13,663 nt of DNA from Chloroflexota bacterium. Lineage in GTDB: Bacteria; Chloroflexota; UBA5177; JANWHV01. The notes below the pieces were generated by a model. That model was not told the origin of the DNA and ran no database searches. It saw nothing but the letters and a program-made list of their open reading frames with translations. A program made the translations under genes and the position numbers. Below, one piece after another: positions 6,494 through 13,663 of the stretch; positions within the stretch are counted from its first letter, which is position 1; every line of letters begins with the position of its first letter. The stretch lies in assembly GCA_025924845.1 (NCBI GenBank), contig JAICHN010000093.1, positions 1-13,663 of the forward strand. Reading direction: 5' to 3'.

Positions 6494-8230
6494 ATGGCCG
6501 CGCGGGACTCACACCTGCGGGACCGCACGGCGGATGCGCCGGCTCAGCACTCTCATACCCATGAAAAGGTTTCACTGGTCGTCGATCGCCCCTCGGGGCC
6601 GGGCGGATCGCTCCTCATCCTGCCCTTCGCCTCCCCTCCGGGCGAGGAGGTGTATGGACGCCAAATTGCCCAGGTGCTCCAACATCGATTGCGCGCCATA
6701 CCCCATCTAGTGGTCGGCCACGGGCAGTTGATCGCGGCGGCCGGCAATAGGCGGCGCTACGTTCCCCTGCATCACGCTCTTGAACTCGACCAGGTGCGTA
6801 CCTGCGGTGCGGGCTGGGGTGCCGCCGTGGTGGTCTACGGCGCCTTTACCCTGGAGCCTACCTTGCGCTGGAGCGTGATTTTGCGCGAGATGAGCAGCGA
6901 CCAGGTACTCTTTGACGATACTTTGGTTGGGGAGCCCGAGGACTTGCTCGATATATGCGGCGATGTAGCGCTGGCTCTGGCAACCGCCTTGGGGCTCGGG
7001 GTGGACGAAGCGGCCCAGGAACAGATCGGCCGCCGTGAGACCGACGATCGGGAAGCACTGCTCGCCTATTTGCGTGCGCTTGACCGGCATCCCCTTCATG
7101 GAGTAGAGCCTGACGCCGCGCCGTTCTATGCGGATCTTTTGCGTGTGTTGGCCATGGATCCCACGTTCCAACTGCCGTTGGACCTGCTGGTGAGCGGCGC
7201 CGCGAGCAGGGAGGACGGCAGCGTGCCGGACGAGTTCCTCGCCGCCCTGCGTGACCTGGGCGACCAGGGCATGGTGGGGGGCGGCCTGGTCGCCCAGGCC
7301 CTTGATGACCAGGAATGTCTCACGCAGGCGGAGGCGGTGGCCGCGGCCGTGTTGGCGCACGATCCCAGGCAACTCACGGCGCTGGCGGTCACCATGCGGC
7401 TCGCCTACCAGGTTCGCGATCTGCCGCGCGCTCGCCTTCTCGTCCAGACCGTGCTGGATCGGGATGGGGAACATCCTGCCGCGCACGAGGTGTTGGGCAA
7501 CCTGCTGGCCGGGGCGGATCGTTTTCCGGGGGCCGCCATTCATTGGGAGATCGCTCTGGCGCAACAGCCGCGTCGGCTCAAGGTATTGATGAGGCTCGGC
7601 TCGTATCTCGTGTCGGCGGGCGAGTACGAGCGCGCCTACGATCTGCTCTCCGAGGCGTTCACTCTGGGTATGGCGAGTCCGGACGCGCTCTATAAGCTTG
7701 GCGTTGCCGCGTACCGCCTGGGCAGGGCGAGCGAGGCTATCCCGCCCCTGCATCGTGCCCTCCAACGGGAGCCGGAACGTGCTCACCTTCATGCCCTGCT
7801 CGCCCGCTGCTATCTGCGCGTCGAGCGGCCCGATCTGGCGGAGATGCATGATACGCGCGCCCTGCATTTCGCTCCCACCTATTGGCCCTCCGCCCTCGCC
7901 CTTGGCCATAGCGCGTTGAACCGAGGCCAGATCGCCGAGGCGCTCGCTGCCTACACCGCCGTGGTGCGCGCCCGACCCGACCTACCCGAGGCTCTCTATG
8001 GCTGGGGAATCGCGCTCGTGGCGCGAAATCTGATCGCGGAAGGGATGGAGGCACTGACCAGGGCGCGCGAACTCCAGCCGGATAGCGTACACGTACTCTG
8101 CGCTCTAGCCATGGCGCAACTCAAACACGGCGAAACGTTAGCAGCCCGCCAAACGGTGGCGGAGGCGGAGAGGCTAGACTCCGGCAGCGCGGATGTGCAA
8201 TACTGTTTACACGAATTGGCAGGTGCGTAA
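6494..8230 (+). CDS. TPR-repeat protein with N-terminal FlgO/TolB-N-like domain
   Basis: This 578-aa protein has no signal peptide or membrane segment, so it is probably cytoplasmic. Residues 38-168 resemble the alpha/beta domain often placed before TPRs in adenylate cyclase- and FlgO-type proteins. The pattern is LLILPF, a helix (YGRQIAQVLQHRLR), HLVVG, later AAVVVYGAF, then WSVILREMSSDQVLFDD and a closing helix. From about residue 270 to the end there are tandem TPR-like helical pairs, for example DALYKLGVAAYRLGRASEAIP and EALYGWGIALVARNLIAEGMEAL, which usually bind protein partners. The start at 6494 has GAAGGG seven bases upstream. It may be transcribed with lgt (85-bp gap), though no functional link is evident. 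The domain reading at the N-terminus is by pattern only; the TPR part is firm. The specific function is unknown. Confidence 0.85.
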   Translation: MAARDSHLRDRTADAPAQHSHTHEKVSLVVDRPSGPGGSLLILPFASPPGEEVYGRQIAQVLQHRLRAIPHLVVGHGQLIAAAGNRRRYVPLHHALELDQVRTCGAGWGAAVVVYGAFTLEPTLRWSVILREMSSDQVLFDDTLVGEPEDLLDICGDVALALATALGLGVDEAAQEQIGRRETDDREALLAYLRALDRHPLHGVEPDAAPFYADLLRVLAMDPTFQLPLDLLVSGAASREDGSVPDEFLAALRDLGDQGMVGGGLVAQALDDQECLTQAEAVAAAVLAHDPRQLTALAVTMRLAYQVRDLPRARLLVQTVLDRDGEHPAAHEVLGNLLAGADRFPGAAIHWEIALAQQPRRLKVLMRLGSYLVSAGEYERAYDLLSEAFTLGMASPDALYKLGVAAYRLGRASEAIPPLHRALQREPERAHLHALLARCYLRVERPDLAEMHDTRALHFAPTYWPSALALGHSALNRGQIAEALAAYTAVVRARPDLPEALYGWGIALVARNLIAEGMEALTRARELQPDSVHVLCALAMAQLKHGETLAARQTVAEAERLDSGSADVQYCLHELAGA

Positions 8231-8366
8231 GGAACACGGAGCGGCGCTATAGTGGCCGCTAGGGTATGATCACGACAGGAGTTAGTCGCCCAGGTCGCGC
8301 GCGTCAGGCTACGGTTTGGGATAGCGCGCCATAGGATGCATACTGGACGTAGCAAACCCAGGCGAT

Positions 8367-8843
8367 GTGAAGGGGCGTACAGAGGTGTCTTTGACTGACC
8401 AACTCGATTTCGACCGCGAAGGCTGTGATCCGGTATCCGCCAACGGCGCCGCCGCTACGGTGATTCGCCAATTGGCCGCGCAACTGGAGCACGCCGGTTT
8501 CCAGGCAAGATTAATTCGTGGCCGCGACGTCGACGCGGCCGAGCGCGCCCGTAGGCTCGATTTCGCGCTCGTACACCTGGCCAGTGTCCTGTCGGAGATG
8601 GAGGTGCTGGGGCTGGTGAACGCCCTTCGCCACGCCGCGACCGCGGCCGAGGATGTACATGTATGCCGGTTCTGCGGCGCCCCTATCGAACCCTGGTCCA
8701 TGCTGACCAGCACGGCGGGCGACGAGGATATCGATTGCTTTCCCCTGATCCAGCATTCCTGGGATCAATACGGGGTGACCCTGTGCAAGAATTGCCATAT
8801 GTCCATACGGCAGGCACAATGGCAAGCCGGGGCGCAAATGTAA
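8367..8843 (+). CDS. Hypothetical protein with two CxxC pairs (zinc ribbon-like)
   Basis: This 158-aa protein is one I do not recognise. The N-terminal half (about residues 28-95) is predicted helical. The C-terminal half has CRFC (100-103) and CKNC (140-143), 36 residues apart, with an extra Cys124 between them. The pattern CRFCGAPIEPW followed by LCKNCHMSIRQAQW fits a zinc ribbon with treble-clef-like knuckles. The start is uncertain: GTG 8367 has only a weak AGGCGAT upstream, GTG 8385 has AAGGGG nine bases upstream, and TTG 8391 is also possible. The frame between 8385 and the stop is the safe part. It follows the TPR gene by 136 bp on the same strand, and its stop is 3 bp from the stop of the convergent DprA-like gene. 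Codon use and length support a real gene. Confidence 0.72.
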   Translation: MKGRTEVSLTDQLDFDREGCDPVSANGAAATVIRQLAAQLEHAGFQARLIRGRDVDAAERARRLDFALVHLASVLSEMEVLGLVNALRHAATAAEDVHVCRFCGAPIEPWSMLTSTAGDEDIDCFPLIQHSWDQYGVTLCKNCHMSIRQAQWQAGAQM

Positions 8844-8844
8844 G

Positions 8845-8861
8845 GATCAAGTCTCTTGATC
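8845..8861. terminator. Short stem-loop at convergent gene ends
   Basis: GATCAAG (8845-8851) and CTTGATC (8855-8861) are perfectly complementary around a TCT loop. The element begins right after the stop of the zinc-ribbon gene and overlaps the last codons and stop of the DprA-like gene. Its position suggests a shared terminator, but the stem is AT-rich and no T-run follows on either strand, so it may be weak or incidental. Confidence 0.25.
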
Positions 8862-10046
8862 TAGACCAAAGATGGAGAGTTGAAAGGCGCCTGTTCCAGT
8901 TCCTTTCGCGCCCGTCACGGTATATGCTACGCCGGTTCGATGTGAGTGTTGCGTTACATCGCCTCGCGCCATCAAGCGCATGAGCGCCCGATCGAGGACC
9001 CCTTCTTCAATGGCCAGGGCGTGGAGCAGCGCTCCCTTCCCGGCCGGTTTTCGCCTCCCGTTCAGATAGCGCAGCACCATCTCTTCCAGGTCGTTGGGCG
9101 GCGCGCCCTCCTCGTTCAGGCCCGAAGACGAGATGGTTGGTTCCGCTGCGACCGCTCCACGCCGGGCCGGCAAGGCCGCCACGAGATCGGCGCCCAACGG
9201 TTCGGACAGTACGCGCGCTCCCTCGGCCAACAGCGTCGCCGCCGTTGCCTCGTCGCGTGGGCGGATGAACACCGGGCGGCCCAGGCCAAGGGCCAGGCGA
9301 GCGCAGCGATCCGCCGTGGCCGGTCGCCCGCCTTGCACCAGCACCAGCCGATCGGCCAGGCCCGCCAGCACGGCACCGCCCAGTTCTTCCCGTCCGGGTT
9401 CCCACGGGGCCTCGGGCTGGGCGTGGCTGAGCAGGAGGAATCGTCCCTCGCGGATCGCTTGCCGCCATGGCTGGAGGTTGGGCAGCGCTCGCGCGATCCC
9501 GTAGTGCGAGAGACCTATGGCCGTGCCGCCGGGCTCGGCCAGGGCCGCGCGTAGCACCGCTCGCTCGATTGGGGTTGCCACGCCGGTCAACACGCTATGT
9601 CCTTCGCCTGCCGCGGCGCGCGCCAGGTCGCTCGCCTCGCCCACCGCGTCATCCGGCGCCTCGCGTTCGCCCACGATGGCGATCGGCCCACGCGAGAGCG
9701 GATCGCGAGCGCCGGCCAACCACAGGGCGCGCGGCGCCTCGTCGCCCAGCGCATCGCGCAGCGCCGAGGGATAGGCGCGCTCACCAACCGTGACCAGGGA
9801 AATGCCCTCGCCGGTCAGGCGCTGGATCAGCGTTCGGGCGCGCGGAAGTCCGGCGCGTAGAGCGAGGAGAGGAGCCAGGGCGTCTTCCGGGATCGCCAGG
9901 GCCTCGGCCAGGGCGGCGGGTTCCCACTCAAAGAGGTCACGGATCTGGAGAGCGCCCCGGCGCCGCCACACGGCGCTCACCGACGCGGGGAGCGCGTGGG
10001 CGGGGAGGTCGGTGAGCAAGGCCACGAATGGCGCGTCGGGATGCAT
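8847..10046 (-). CDS. Divergent DprA/Smf-like Rossmann-fold protein with C-terminal winged helix
   Basis: The 399-aa architecture follows DprA (Smf), which loads RecA on incoming single-stranded DNA during transformation. A helical N-terminal region with a possible helix-hairpin-helix (50-80) comes first, then YPSALRDALGDEAPRALWLAG (92-112), typical of DprA entry, then a Rossmann-like core from PIAIVGERE (121-129) to about 290. A C-terminal winged-helix-like domain follows (318-380). The usual signatures are degraded: TGVATPIER (154-162) stands for SGxAxGID, LSH (206-208) for the SE of the llSE motif, and GREELGGAVLAGLAD (218-232) for FPxRNRIIxGLSD. Activity may be altered or lost, although the frame is intact. 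The start at 10046 has GGAG four bases upstream. It lies 77 bp downstream of the phosphofructokinase gene and could be the last gene of that unit. Confidence 0.8.
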   Translation of the reverse strand: MHPDAPFVALLTDLPAHALPASVSAVWRRRGALQIRDLFEWEPAALAEALAIPEDALAPLLALRAGLPRARTLIQRLTGEGISLVTVGERAYPSALRDALGDEAPRALWLAGARDPLSRGPIAIVGEREAPDDAVGEASDLARAAAGEGHSVLTGVATPIERAVLRAALAEPGGTAIGLSHYGIARALPNLQPWRQAIREGRFLLLSHAQPEAPWEPGREELGGAVLAGLADRLVLVQGGRPATADRCARLALGLGRPVFIRPRDEATAATLLAEGARVLSEPLGADLVAALPARRGAVAAEPTISSSGLNEEGAPPNDLEEMVLRYLNGRRKPAGKGALLHALAIEEGVLDRALMRLMARGDVTQHSHRTGVAYTVTGAKGTGTGAFQLSIFGLDQET

Positions 10047-10123
10047 GGCGCTCCGAAGGATGCTGCCTCCGCCCTCCGCTCACCCGATGAGGCGCGGGCG
10101 GCAGGCGGAAGCCGGTGCGAACC

Positions 10124-11278
10124 CTAATACAAGAACATCGGTTTATTGACCAAATGGGTAACTTTGGGGCGATACGTCTCCGTATCGTACAACTGGGCCA
10201 CATCCACCCGACGTACCCCGGTGCCGATCAAGTCGAGCGGCACGGTAGTATAGACGCCCTCACGCAAGGCCACCATCTGCCCGGTATCCTTGCGCAGGGC
10301 CATGTCGGCGGCCAGGTTGGCATAGCTGATCGCCACCATACGATCGAGCGCGTCGGGCGGACCGGAGCGCATCAGGTAGCCGAGCTGCTGATGCACGATT
10401 TCCTCGCCGGTAAGCGCCTTGATCGCCTCACCGGTCGCCTGCCCAATCCCGCCCAGCTTCCGGTGACCGTAGGCATCCTCGGGTCCGGTCTCGTAAATGT
10501 CGCCGCCCAGCATGGTGGCGCCCTCGGAAACGGCGATAATAGCATAGTTACTGGGATTACGCCGCTTGTCCTCCATCACCAGGGCGGCCAGCCGTTCGGG
10601 GTCGAACGGCACTTCGGGAATCGCCGTGCGATCTACGTCGCCCAGGTAGCCGGCAATCAGCGCCGTTTCACCCGAGTTACGCCCAAAAAGCTCCACCACG
10701 GCGATCCGCTCGTGCGATCCGGTGGGAGTGCGCAAATCGTTCACAAAGGCGATACTGCGGCTCACAGCCGTGGAAAAGCCGATGCAATAGTCGGTGCCGA
10801 ATACGTCGTTATCCATCGTCTTCGGGATGCCCACCACGGGGAAGTTTTCCTGATGCAGACGCAGGGCATAACTGAGCGTGTCGTCGCCGCCGATAGCCAG
10901 GAGACAGCCGATTTCCAGATGGTCCAGCACGCGCAGCACGTGATCCGTGCAGTCGGCGATTCCCTTGGGCGAAAAGGCGTACTTGCCGCGCAGGAAATCG
11001 GGTAGGCGATTCTCGGGCACCTTACTCGGGTTCGTGCGCGAGCTATGGAGGAAGGTGCCGCCGAAGCGGTCGATCGTGCGTACATCCTGGGGCATCAAAG
11101 GACGCATCCACTCGGTTTGAGGCTCGCGCTTGTCGGGGTTATAGTTGAGCAATCCGGCCCAACCGCGGCGGATACCAATCATCTCGACCCCGGCGCCGGT
11201 GATCCGGTTCACCGCTGCCTTGATCGCGGGGTTCAGACCGGGGACATCGCCTCCTCCGGTCAGGATAGCCATCTTCAT
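10124..11278 (-). CDS. pfkA: 6-phosphofructokinase, PPi-dependent/mixed-substrate type
   Basis: This cytoplasmic glycolytic enzyme phosphorylates fructose 6-phosphate to fructose 1,6-bisphosphate. Numbering below counts from the upstream ATG at 11284 (386 aa). It has GGGDVPGLN (10-18), GGDDT (132-136), PKTMDND (154-160) with catalytic Asp158, ELFGRNSG (198-205) and SEGA (253-256). Asp135 and Lys155 replace the two glycines (104 and 124 in E. coli) of ATP-dependent enzymes, which in this family marks use of pyrophosphate or a mixed-substrate clade. PPi-linked enzymes often run reversibly. AAGGAG at 11288-11293 is 3 nt from ATG 11284 and 9 nt from ATG 11278; I prefer 11278 (384 aa). It lies downstream of threonine synthase on the same strand, with a 134-bp gap, and upstream of the DprA-like gene. 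The family is certain and the phosphate donor is inferred from two residues. Confidence 0.93.
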   Translation of the reverse strand: MKMAILTGGGDVPGLNPAIKAAVNRITGAGVEMIGIRRGWAGLLNYNPDKREPQTEWMRPLMPQDVRTIDRFGGTFLHSSRTNPSKVPENRLPDFLRGKYAFSPKGIADCTDHVLRVLDHLEIGCLLAIGGDDTLSYALRLHQENFPVVGIPKTMDNDVFGTDYCIGFSTAVSRSIAFVNDLRTPTGSHERIAVVELFGRNSGETALIAGYLGDVDRTAIPEVPFDPERLAALVMEDKRRNPSNYAIIAVSEGATMLGGDIYETGPEDAYGHRKLGGIGQATGEAIKALTGEEIVHQQLGYLMRSGPPDALDRMVAISYANLAADMALRKDTGQMVALREGVYTTVPLDLIGTGVRRVDVAQLYDTETYRPKVTHLVNKPMFLY

Positions 11279-11412
11279 GCTCATTTACTCCTTATCATGC
11301 GCTCTGAACATCGTACTCGGCGCCGCCCCAGCCGGGAGGGACACCCGCGCTCCATGCCCCTACGGATCATGGCGCGTCCGGCGAATGACGGCAACCGCGC
11401 CCGAGAGTGATG

Positions 11413-12501
11413 CTAGGCGGGCGGGTCCAAGCGGGCCGCCGCGGCGACGGCTTGCGCGGTAGGGGGAATGGCGGGCATCCTTTCCACCATGCTCAAGGCG
11501 TAATCGGGGTCCTTGAGGCCATTTCCGGTCAGGATGCAGACCGCGGTAGCATCACGATCCAATTCGCCCGTCGTCGCCAACTTGAGGAGGCCCGCCACGC
11601 TTGCCGCCGAGGCGGGCTCGACGAAGACCCCTTCGCCGCTTGCCAGGAAACGATATGCGGCGCTGATTTCCTCCTCGCTCACCGCCGCGAAGCGCCCATG
11701 CGATTCCGCGCGCGCCGCCATCGCTCCGGCGCGGCTGGCCGGGTCGCCAATGCGGATCGCGGTGGCGGCGGTACTGGGCTGGACCACTACCTCATCGCGC
11801 ACCAATGCCGCCGCGCCCTCGGCCTGGAAGCCCATCATGCGCGGCAGATCGGGAATGCGTCCCAACTCATGGTAACGGCGGAATCCCTTCCAATAGGCGG
11901 TGATATTCCCGGCGTTGCCCATCGGGATGCACAAATAGTCAGGGGCGGCGCCCAACTCGTCACAAATCTCCCAGGCGCCCGTTTGCTGCCCTTCAATGCG
12001 GAAAGGATTGACCGAGTTTACCAGCGTCGCGGCGCCCGTGGCGGCCAGTTCGCGCACGATGGCCAGGGCCATATCGAAGTTGCCTTCGATCGCCACGGCC
12101 TGAGCGCCGTAGGCGAAGGCCTGGGCCAGCTTTCCCGCCGCCACGTAGCCCGCCGGCACCACCACCAGAGCGCGCAATCCGGCCCGCGCCGCATAGGCGG
12201 CGGCGGAGGCGCTGGTGTTGCCGGTGGAGGCGCAGATGACGGCCTGTGCCCCGGCCTCGGCTGCCTTGGCCACCGCGAGCACCATGCCTCGGTCCTTAAA
12301 CGAGCCGGTGGGGTTGCAGCCCTCCAACTTCAGGTAAACCCGGTGAAGGCCCGTTTCCCGTTCAAGAGCGTGCCCTCGAATCAAGGGAGTATTTCCCTCG
12401 CCGAGACAGAGGAGCGGCGTACCGCCGTGGACGGGCAGCAAGTCGCGATAGGTCCGCAGCAGCCCATGACGGGCCGACGGGTCGAGTATCCCTGAGATCA
12501 C
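11413..12501 (-). CDS. thrC: Threonine synthase
   Basis: This PLP enzyme converts O-phosphohomoserine to threonine, the last step of threonine synthesis. From GTG 12501 the product is 362 aa, close to the Bacillus enzyme (about 352). It contains GEGNTPLI (34-41), NPTGSFKDRG (63-72) with PLP-binding Lys69, CASTGNTSASAAAYAARAG (90-108), VNSVNPFRIEGQ (161-172), the phosphate-binding GNAGN (195-199), and FQAEGAAALV and LTGNGLKDPD further on. The frame stays open to 12609, but those 36 extra residues do not look like ThrC, while AAAGGA lies seven bases before GTG 12501, so I use the shorter start. Other threonine pathway genes are not adjacent. A TAGAAT at 12549-12554 could be a -10 box, but no -35 matches. 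I see no T-box or riboswitch upstream. Confidence 0.95.
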   Translation of the reverse strand: MISGILDPSARHGLLRTYRDLLPVHGGTPLLCLGEGNTPLIRGHALERETGLHRVYLKLEGCNPTGSFKDRGMVLAVAKAAEAGAQAVICASTGNTSASAAAYAARAGLRALVVVPAGYVAAGKLAQAFAYGAQAVAIEGNFDMALAIVRELAATGAATLVNSVNPFRIEGQQTGAWEICDELGAAPDYLCIPMGNAGNITAYWKGFRRYHELGRIPDLPRMMGFQAEGAAALVRDEVVVQPSTAATAIRIGDPASRAGAMAARAESHGRFAAVSEEEISAAYRFLASGEGVFVEPASAASVAGLLKLATTGELDRDATAVCILTGNGLKDPDYALSMVERMPAIPPTAQAVAAAARLDPPA

Positions 12502-12508
12502 CCATCCA

Positions 12509-12514
12509 TCCTTT
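12509..12514 (-). promoter_or_regulatory. Ribosome binding site that sets the thrC start
   Basis: AAAGGA lies seven bases upstream of GTG 12501 and fits the position where similarity to threonine synthases begins. No comparable site precedes the longer frame's ATG at 12609. Confidence 0.6.
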
Positions 12515-12631
12515 CCGGCGCACGGCCCTTGCCGCGGCCCCACGCTGCATTCTACCGCGAATTGCGCAGGCGCACTCACCACCCCGTCGAGAAAGGGTGT
12601 GCCTCGCATTTATGGGCGAGCGCCCCAGTTA

Positions 12632-12705
12632 GGAGCGCGGGTCTCCAGGCCCGCCGGGTTCGGCGGCGGACCGTTCTCCGGGGACGAGCGAGACGCTCGC
12701 GCTCC
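12632..12705. repeat. Structured intergenic element with nested inverted repeats (candidate dispersed repeat)
   Basis: The element is bounded by GGAGCGCG (12632-12639) and its exact complement CGCGCTCC (12698-12705). Inside are a hairpin with stem 12637-12643/12648-12654 (seven pairs, one G·T), a competing hairpin CCGCCG/CGGCGG (12651-12656/12661-12666, loop GGTT), and CGAGCG/CGCTCG (12685-12690/12694-12699, loop AGA). The layout resembles REP/MITE-like intergenic elements of GC-rich genomes. It lies in the 326-bp gap 12502-12827 between the membrane protein gene and thrC. I see no gene in that gap. Confidence 0.55.
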
Positions 12706-12827
12706 CAGTGCCCATCTGTCGGGTCCGCGAAGCCGGTCGGGAGCATTTCCACCAATGTGAGGCGCACTCGTCGAGAAACCCTGAACCAGGGGCACCGTGT
12801 GCCCGCCGCATCCAGCTCAACCAGCGA

Positions 12828-13663
12828 TTACAACTGCCCGGCGGAGAGCGTATAGGTAGTGACTTTGAAGCTGGCGCATTGCGCCGTTTGCAGATAGCCG
12901 ATCCGCCCTCGCGGGTAGCGGGCACGCACCAGGGGCAGGAAGCCGGTCGCGCCGGTTTGGTCCGGGATGAAATAGGTAAGGTCCGTCTGGTCACTGCCCA
13001 GGCGGGGCGGCCAGAACCGCGCCCCGCTCGGCGAAGCGTTCGGCGCGGGATCGAAGAGCATCCGCCAGCCGGCGGGGTTCCGTGGGTCTCCGCCGGTGGG
13101 AGTGTATTCGGGGGGGGAGGGTACGCGGTACAGCCAGGGCCAGAGCCATTCCTGGAAGGATGCCGATACCACGAAGGCGGCGTGGCCGCGCCCCATCTTG
13201 TTGATGCTCTCGGCTATGACCAGTCCTTCGACGCTTGAGGCGGAGAGCAACTCAGTGCCTGCCGTCAGCGAAGCACAGTCGGAAAGGCGGGAGTTGATGG
13301 TATGGACGTTCAGCACGCCGCTTAGCACATTCAGCGCAACCAATCCCGTCACGGTCCAGCGGCGCGATGCGGAACCGCGCACCACGCCCCCAAAGACCCG
13401 ATTGAGTAATACGGCCACCGCGAGGAAGATCGCCGGAACGGCGCTGTTGAGCCGGTAGGTATCGATCCAGTACGGTTGAATGGCGGCGGCGACGCCCAGG
13501 GAAATGACGATGGAGCTTAGAATAATCAAGTTCTCCGGTCGCCGGAATCGCGGCAAGGCGTAGGCAACGCCAAGCAGGACCAGGCAGGCCGTGGCGACGT
13601 CCAACAAGCCTCCGGAGGGCACGGCAACGACCTGGTAGCCGAAGATACGCGGCGTCGCGAGCA
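12828..13663 (-). CDS. Partial polytopic membrane protein, probable GT-C (family 39-like) glycosyltransferase, C-terminal part
   Basis: The frame is open to the right edge: upstream of the GTG at 13622 it continues without a stop (LATPRIFGYQVVAVP), so the true start lies outside the window. The visible part has three or four membrane segments. One precedes the RFRRPEN loop, one is LIILSSIVISLGVAAAIQ, one is SAVPAIFLAVAVLL, and one follows a basic RRW turn. After these comes a soluble, presumably extracytoplasmic C-terminal domain of about 150 residues. This order is common in dolichyl-phosphate-mannose-type glycosyltransferases (GT39/PMT_2) of Chloroflexota, where RLNSAVPAIFL corresponds to the late alpha-helical R..n..P..fl region. 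The catalytic first loop with its acidic residues is not in the window, so the function is inferred from layout. The stop at 12828 is 326 bp upstream of thrC on the same strand; they are probably separate units. Confidence 0.6.
   Translation of the reverse strand, partial: LATPRIFGYQVVAVPSGGLLDVATACLVLLGVAYALPRFRRPENLIILSSIVISLGVAAAIQPYWIDTYRLNSAVPAIFLAVAVLLNRVFGGVVRGSASRRWTVTGLVALNVLSGVLNVHTINSRLSDCASLTAGTELLSASSVEGLVIAESINKMGRGHAAFVVSASFQEWLWPWLYRVPSPPEYTPTGGDPRNPAGWRMLFDPAPNASPSGARFWPPRLGSDQTDLTYFIPDQTGATGFLPLVRARYPRGRIGYLQTAQCASFKVTTYTLSAGQL

Noticed and set aside
6707..7909. A 400-codon open frame on the minus strand
   Set aside because: It is antisense to the TPR protein, which has clear repeats and a good ribosome site. 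No domain is visible in the antisense product.
8241..8261. AGCGGC/GCCGCT inverted repeat after the TPR gene as a terminator
   Set aside because: The stem is only six pairs with a nine-base loop and no T-run follows.
10115..11005. A 296-codon open frame on the plus strand
   Set aside because: It is antisense to phosphofructokinase, whose family motifs are intact.
11407..12495. A 362-codon open frame on the plus strand
   Set aside because: It is antisense to threonine synthase and nearly the same length, a mirror effect of third-position GC.
12549..12554. TAGAAT as a -10 box for thrC
   Set aside because: It is well placed, but no -35 hexamer occurs at 16-18 nt, so it was not listed as a promoter.
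12502..12609. N-terminal extension of threonine synthase to ATG 12609
   Set aside because: The extra 36 residues do not resemble ThrC, no ribosome site precedes that ATG, and a good site sits before GTG 12501.

Overview
This is a high-GC bacterial chromosomal stretch, with about ten complete or nearly complete protein genes and one partial gene at each edge. There are no rRNA or tRNA genes, no CRISPR arrays and no transposase genes. Gene content and protein style suggest a GC-rich, non-proteobacterial bacterium, and Chloroflexota (Thermomicrobia-like) is my best guess. The grounds are a Bacillus-like short threonine synthase, a PPi-type/mixed phosphofructokinase, and a divergent Lgt carrying a GRIGNIINGD motif. 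This placement is inference and was not tested against a database.

Left part (1-5205, minus strand). The tail of an antitoxin-like gene sits at the left edge. Next comes a complete polar amino acid ABC importer operon, read right to left: a periplasmic-type binding protein, one permease and one ATPase. Upstream of it, also on the minus strand, are a small hydrophobic protein (86 aa) and a half-size ABC exporter (607 aa). Between those two is a perfect 23-bp inverted repeat with a 5-nt loop, ending 9 bp before the exporter start. It is the most striking non-coding structure here.

Middle part (5449-8843, plus strand). lgt encodes prolipoprotein diacylglyceryl transferase. It is followed by a cytoplasmic TPR protein with an N-terminal FlgO/TolB-N-like domain, and by a small protein with two CxxC pairs (zinc ribbon-like). 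Divergent promoters probably lie in 5206-5448.

Right part (8847-13663, minus strand). In transcription order this holds the C-terminal part of a polytopic membrane protein (probable GT-C/family 39 glycosyltransferase, open at the right edge), threonine synthase, a phosphofructokinase with the Asp/Lys signature of PPi-dependent enzymes, and a DprA-like protein that has lost most of the family's DNA-binding signatures. The 326-bp gap upstream of thrC holds a roughly 75-bp element of nested inverted repeats, a candidate dispersed repeat.

Most of the window is ordinary metabolism and transport. I see no clear new multi-gene system. The items most worth a second look are the long hairpin before the exporter, the degenerate DprA-like protein, the structured repeat near thrC, and the TPR/zinc-ribbon pair of unknown function.
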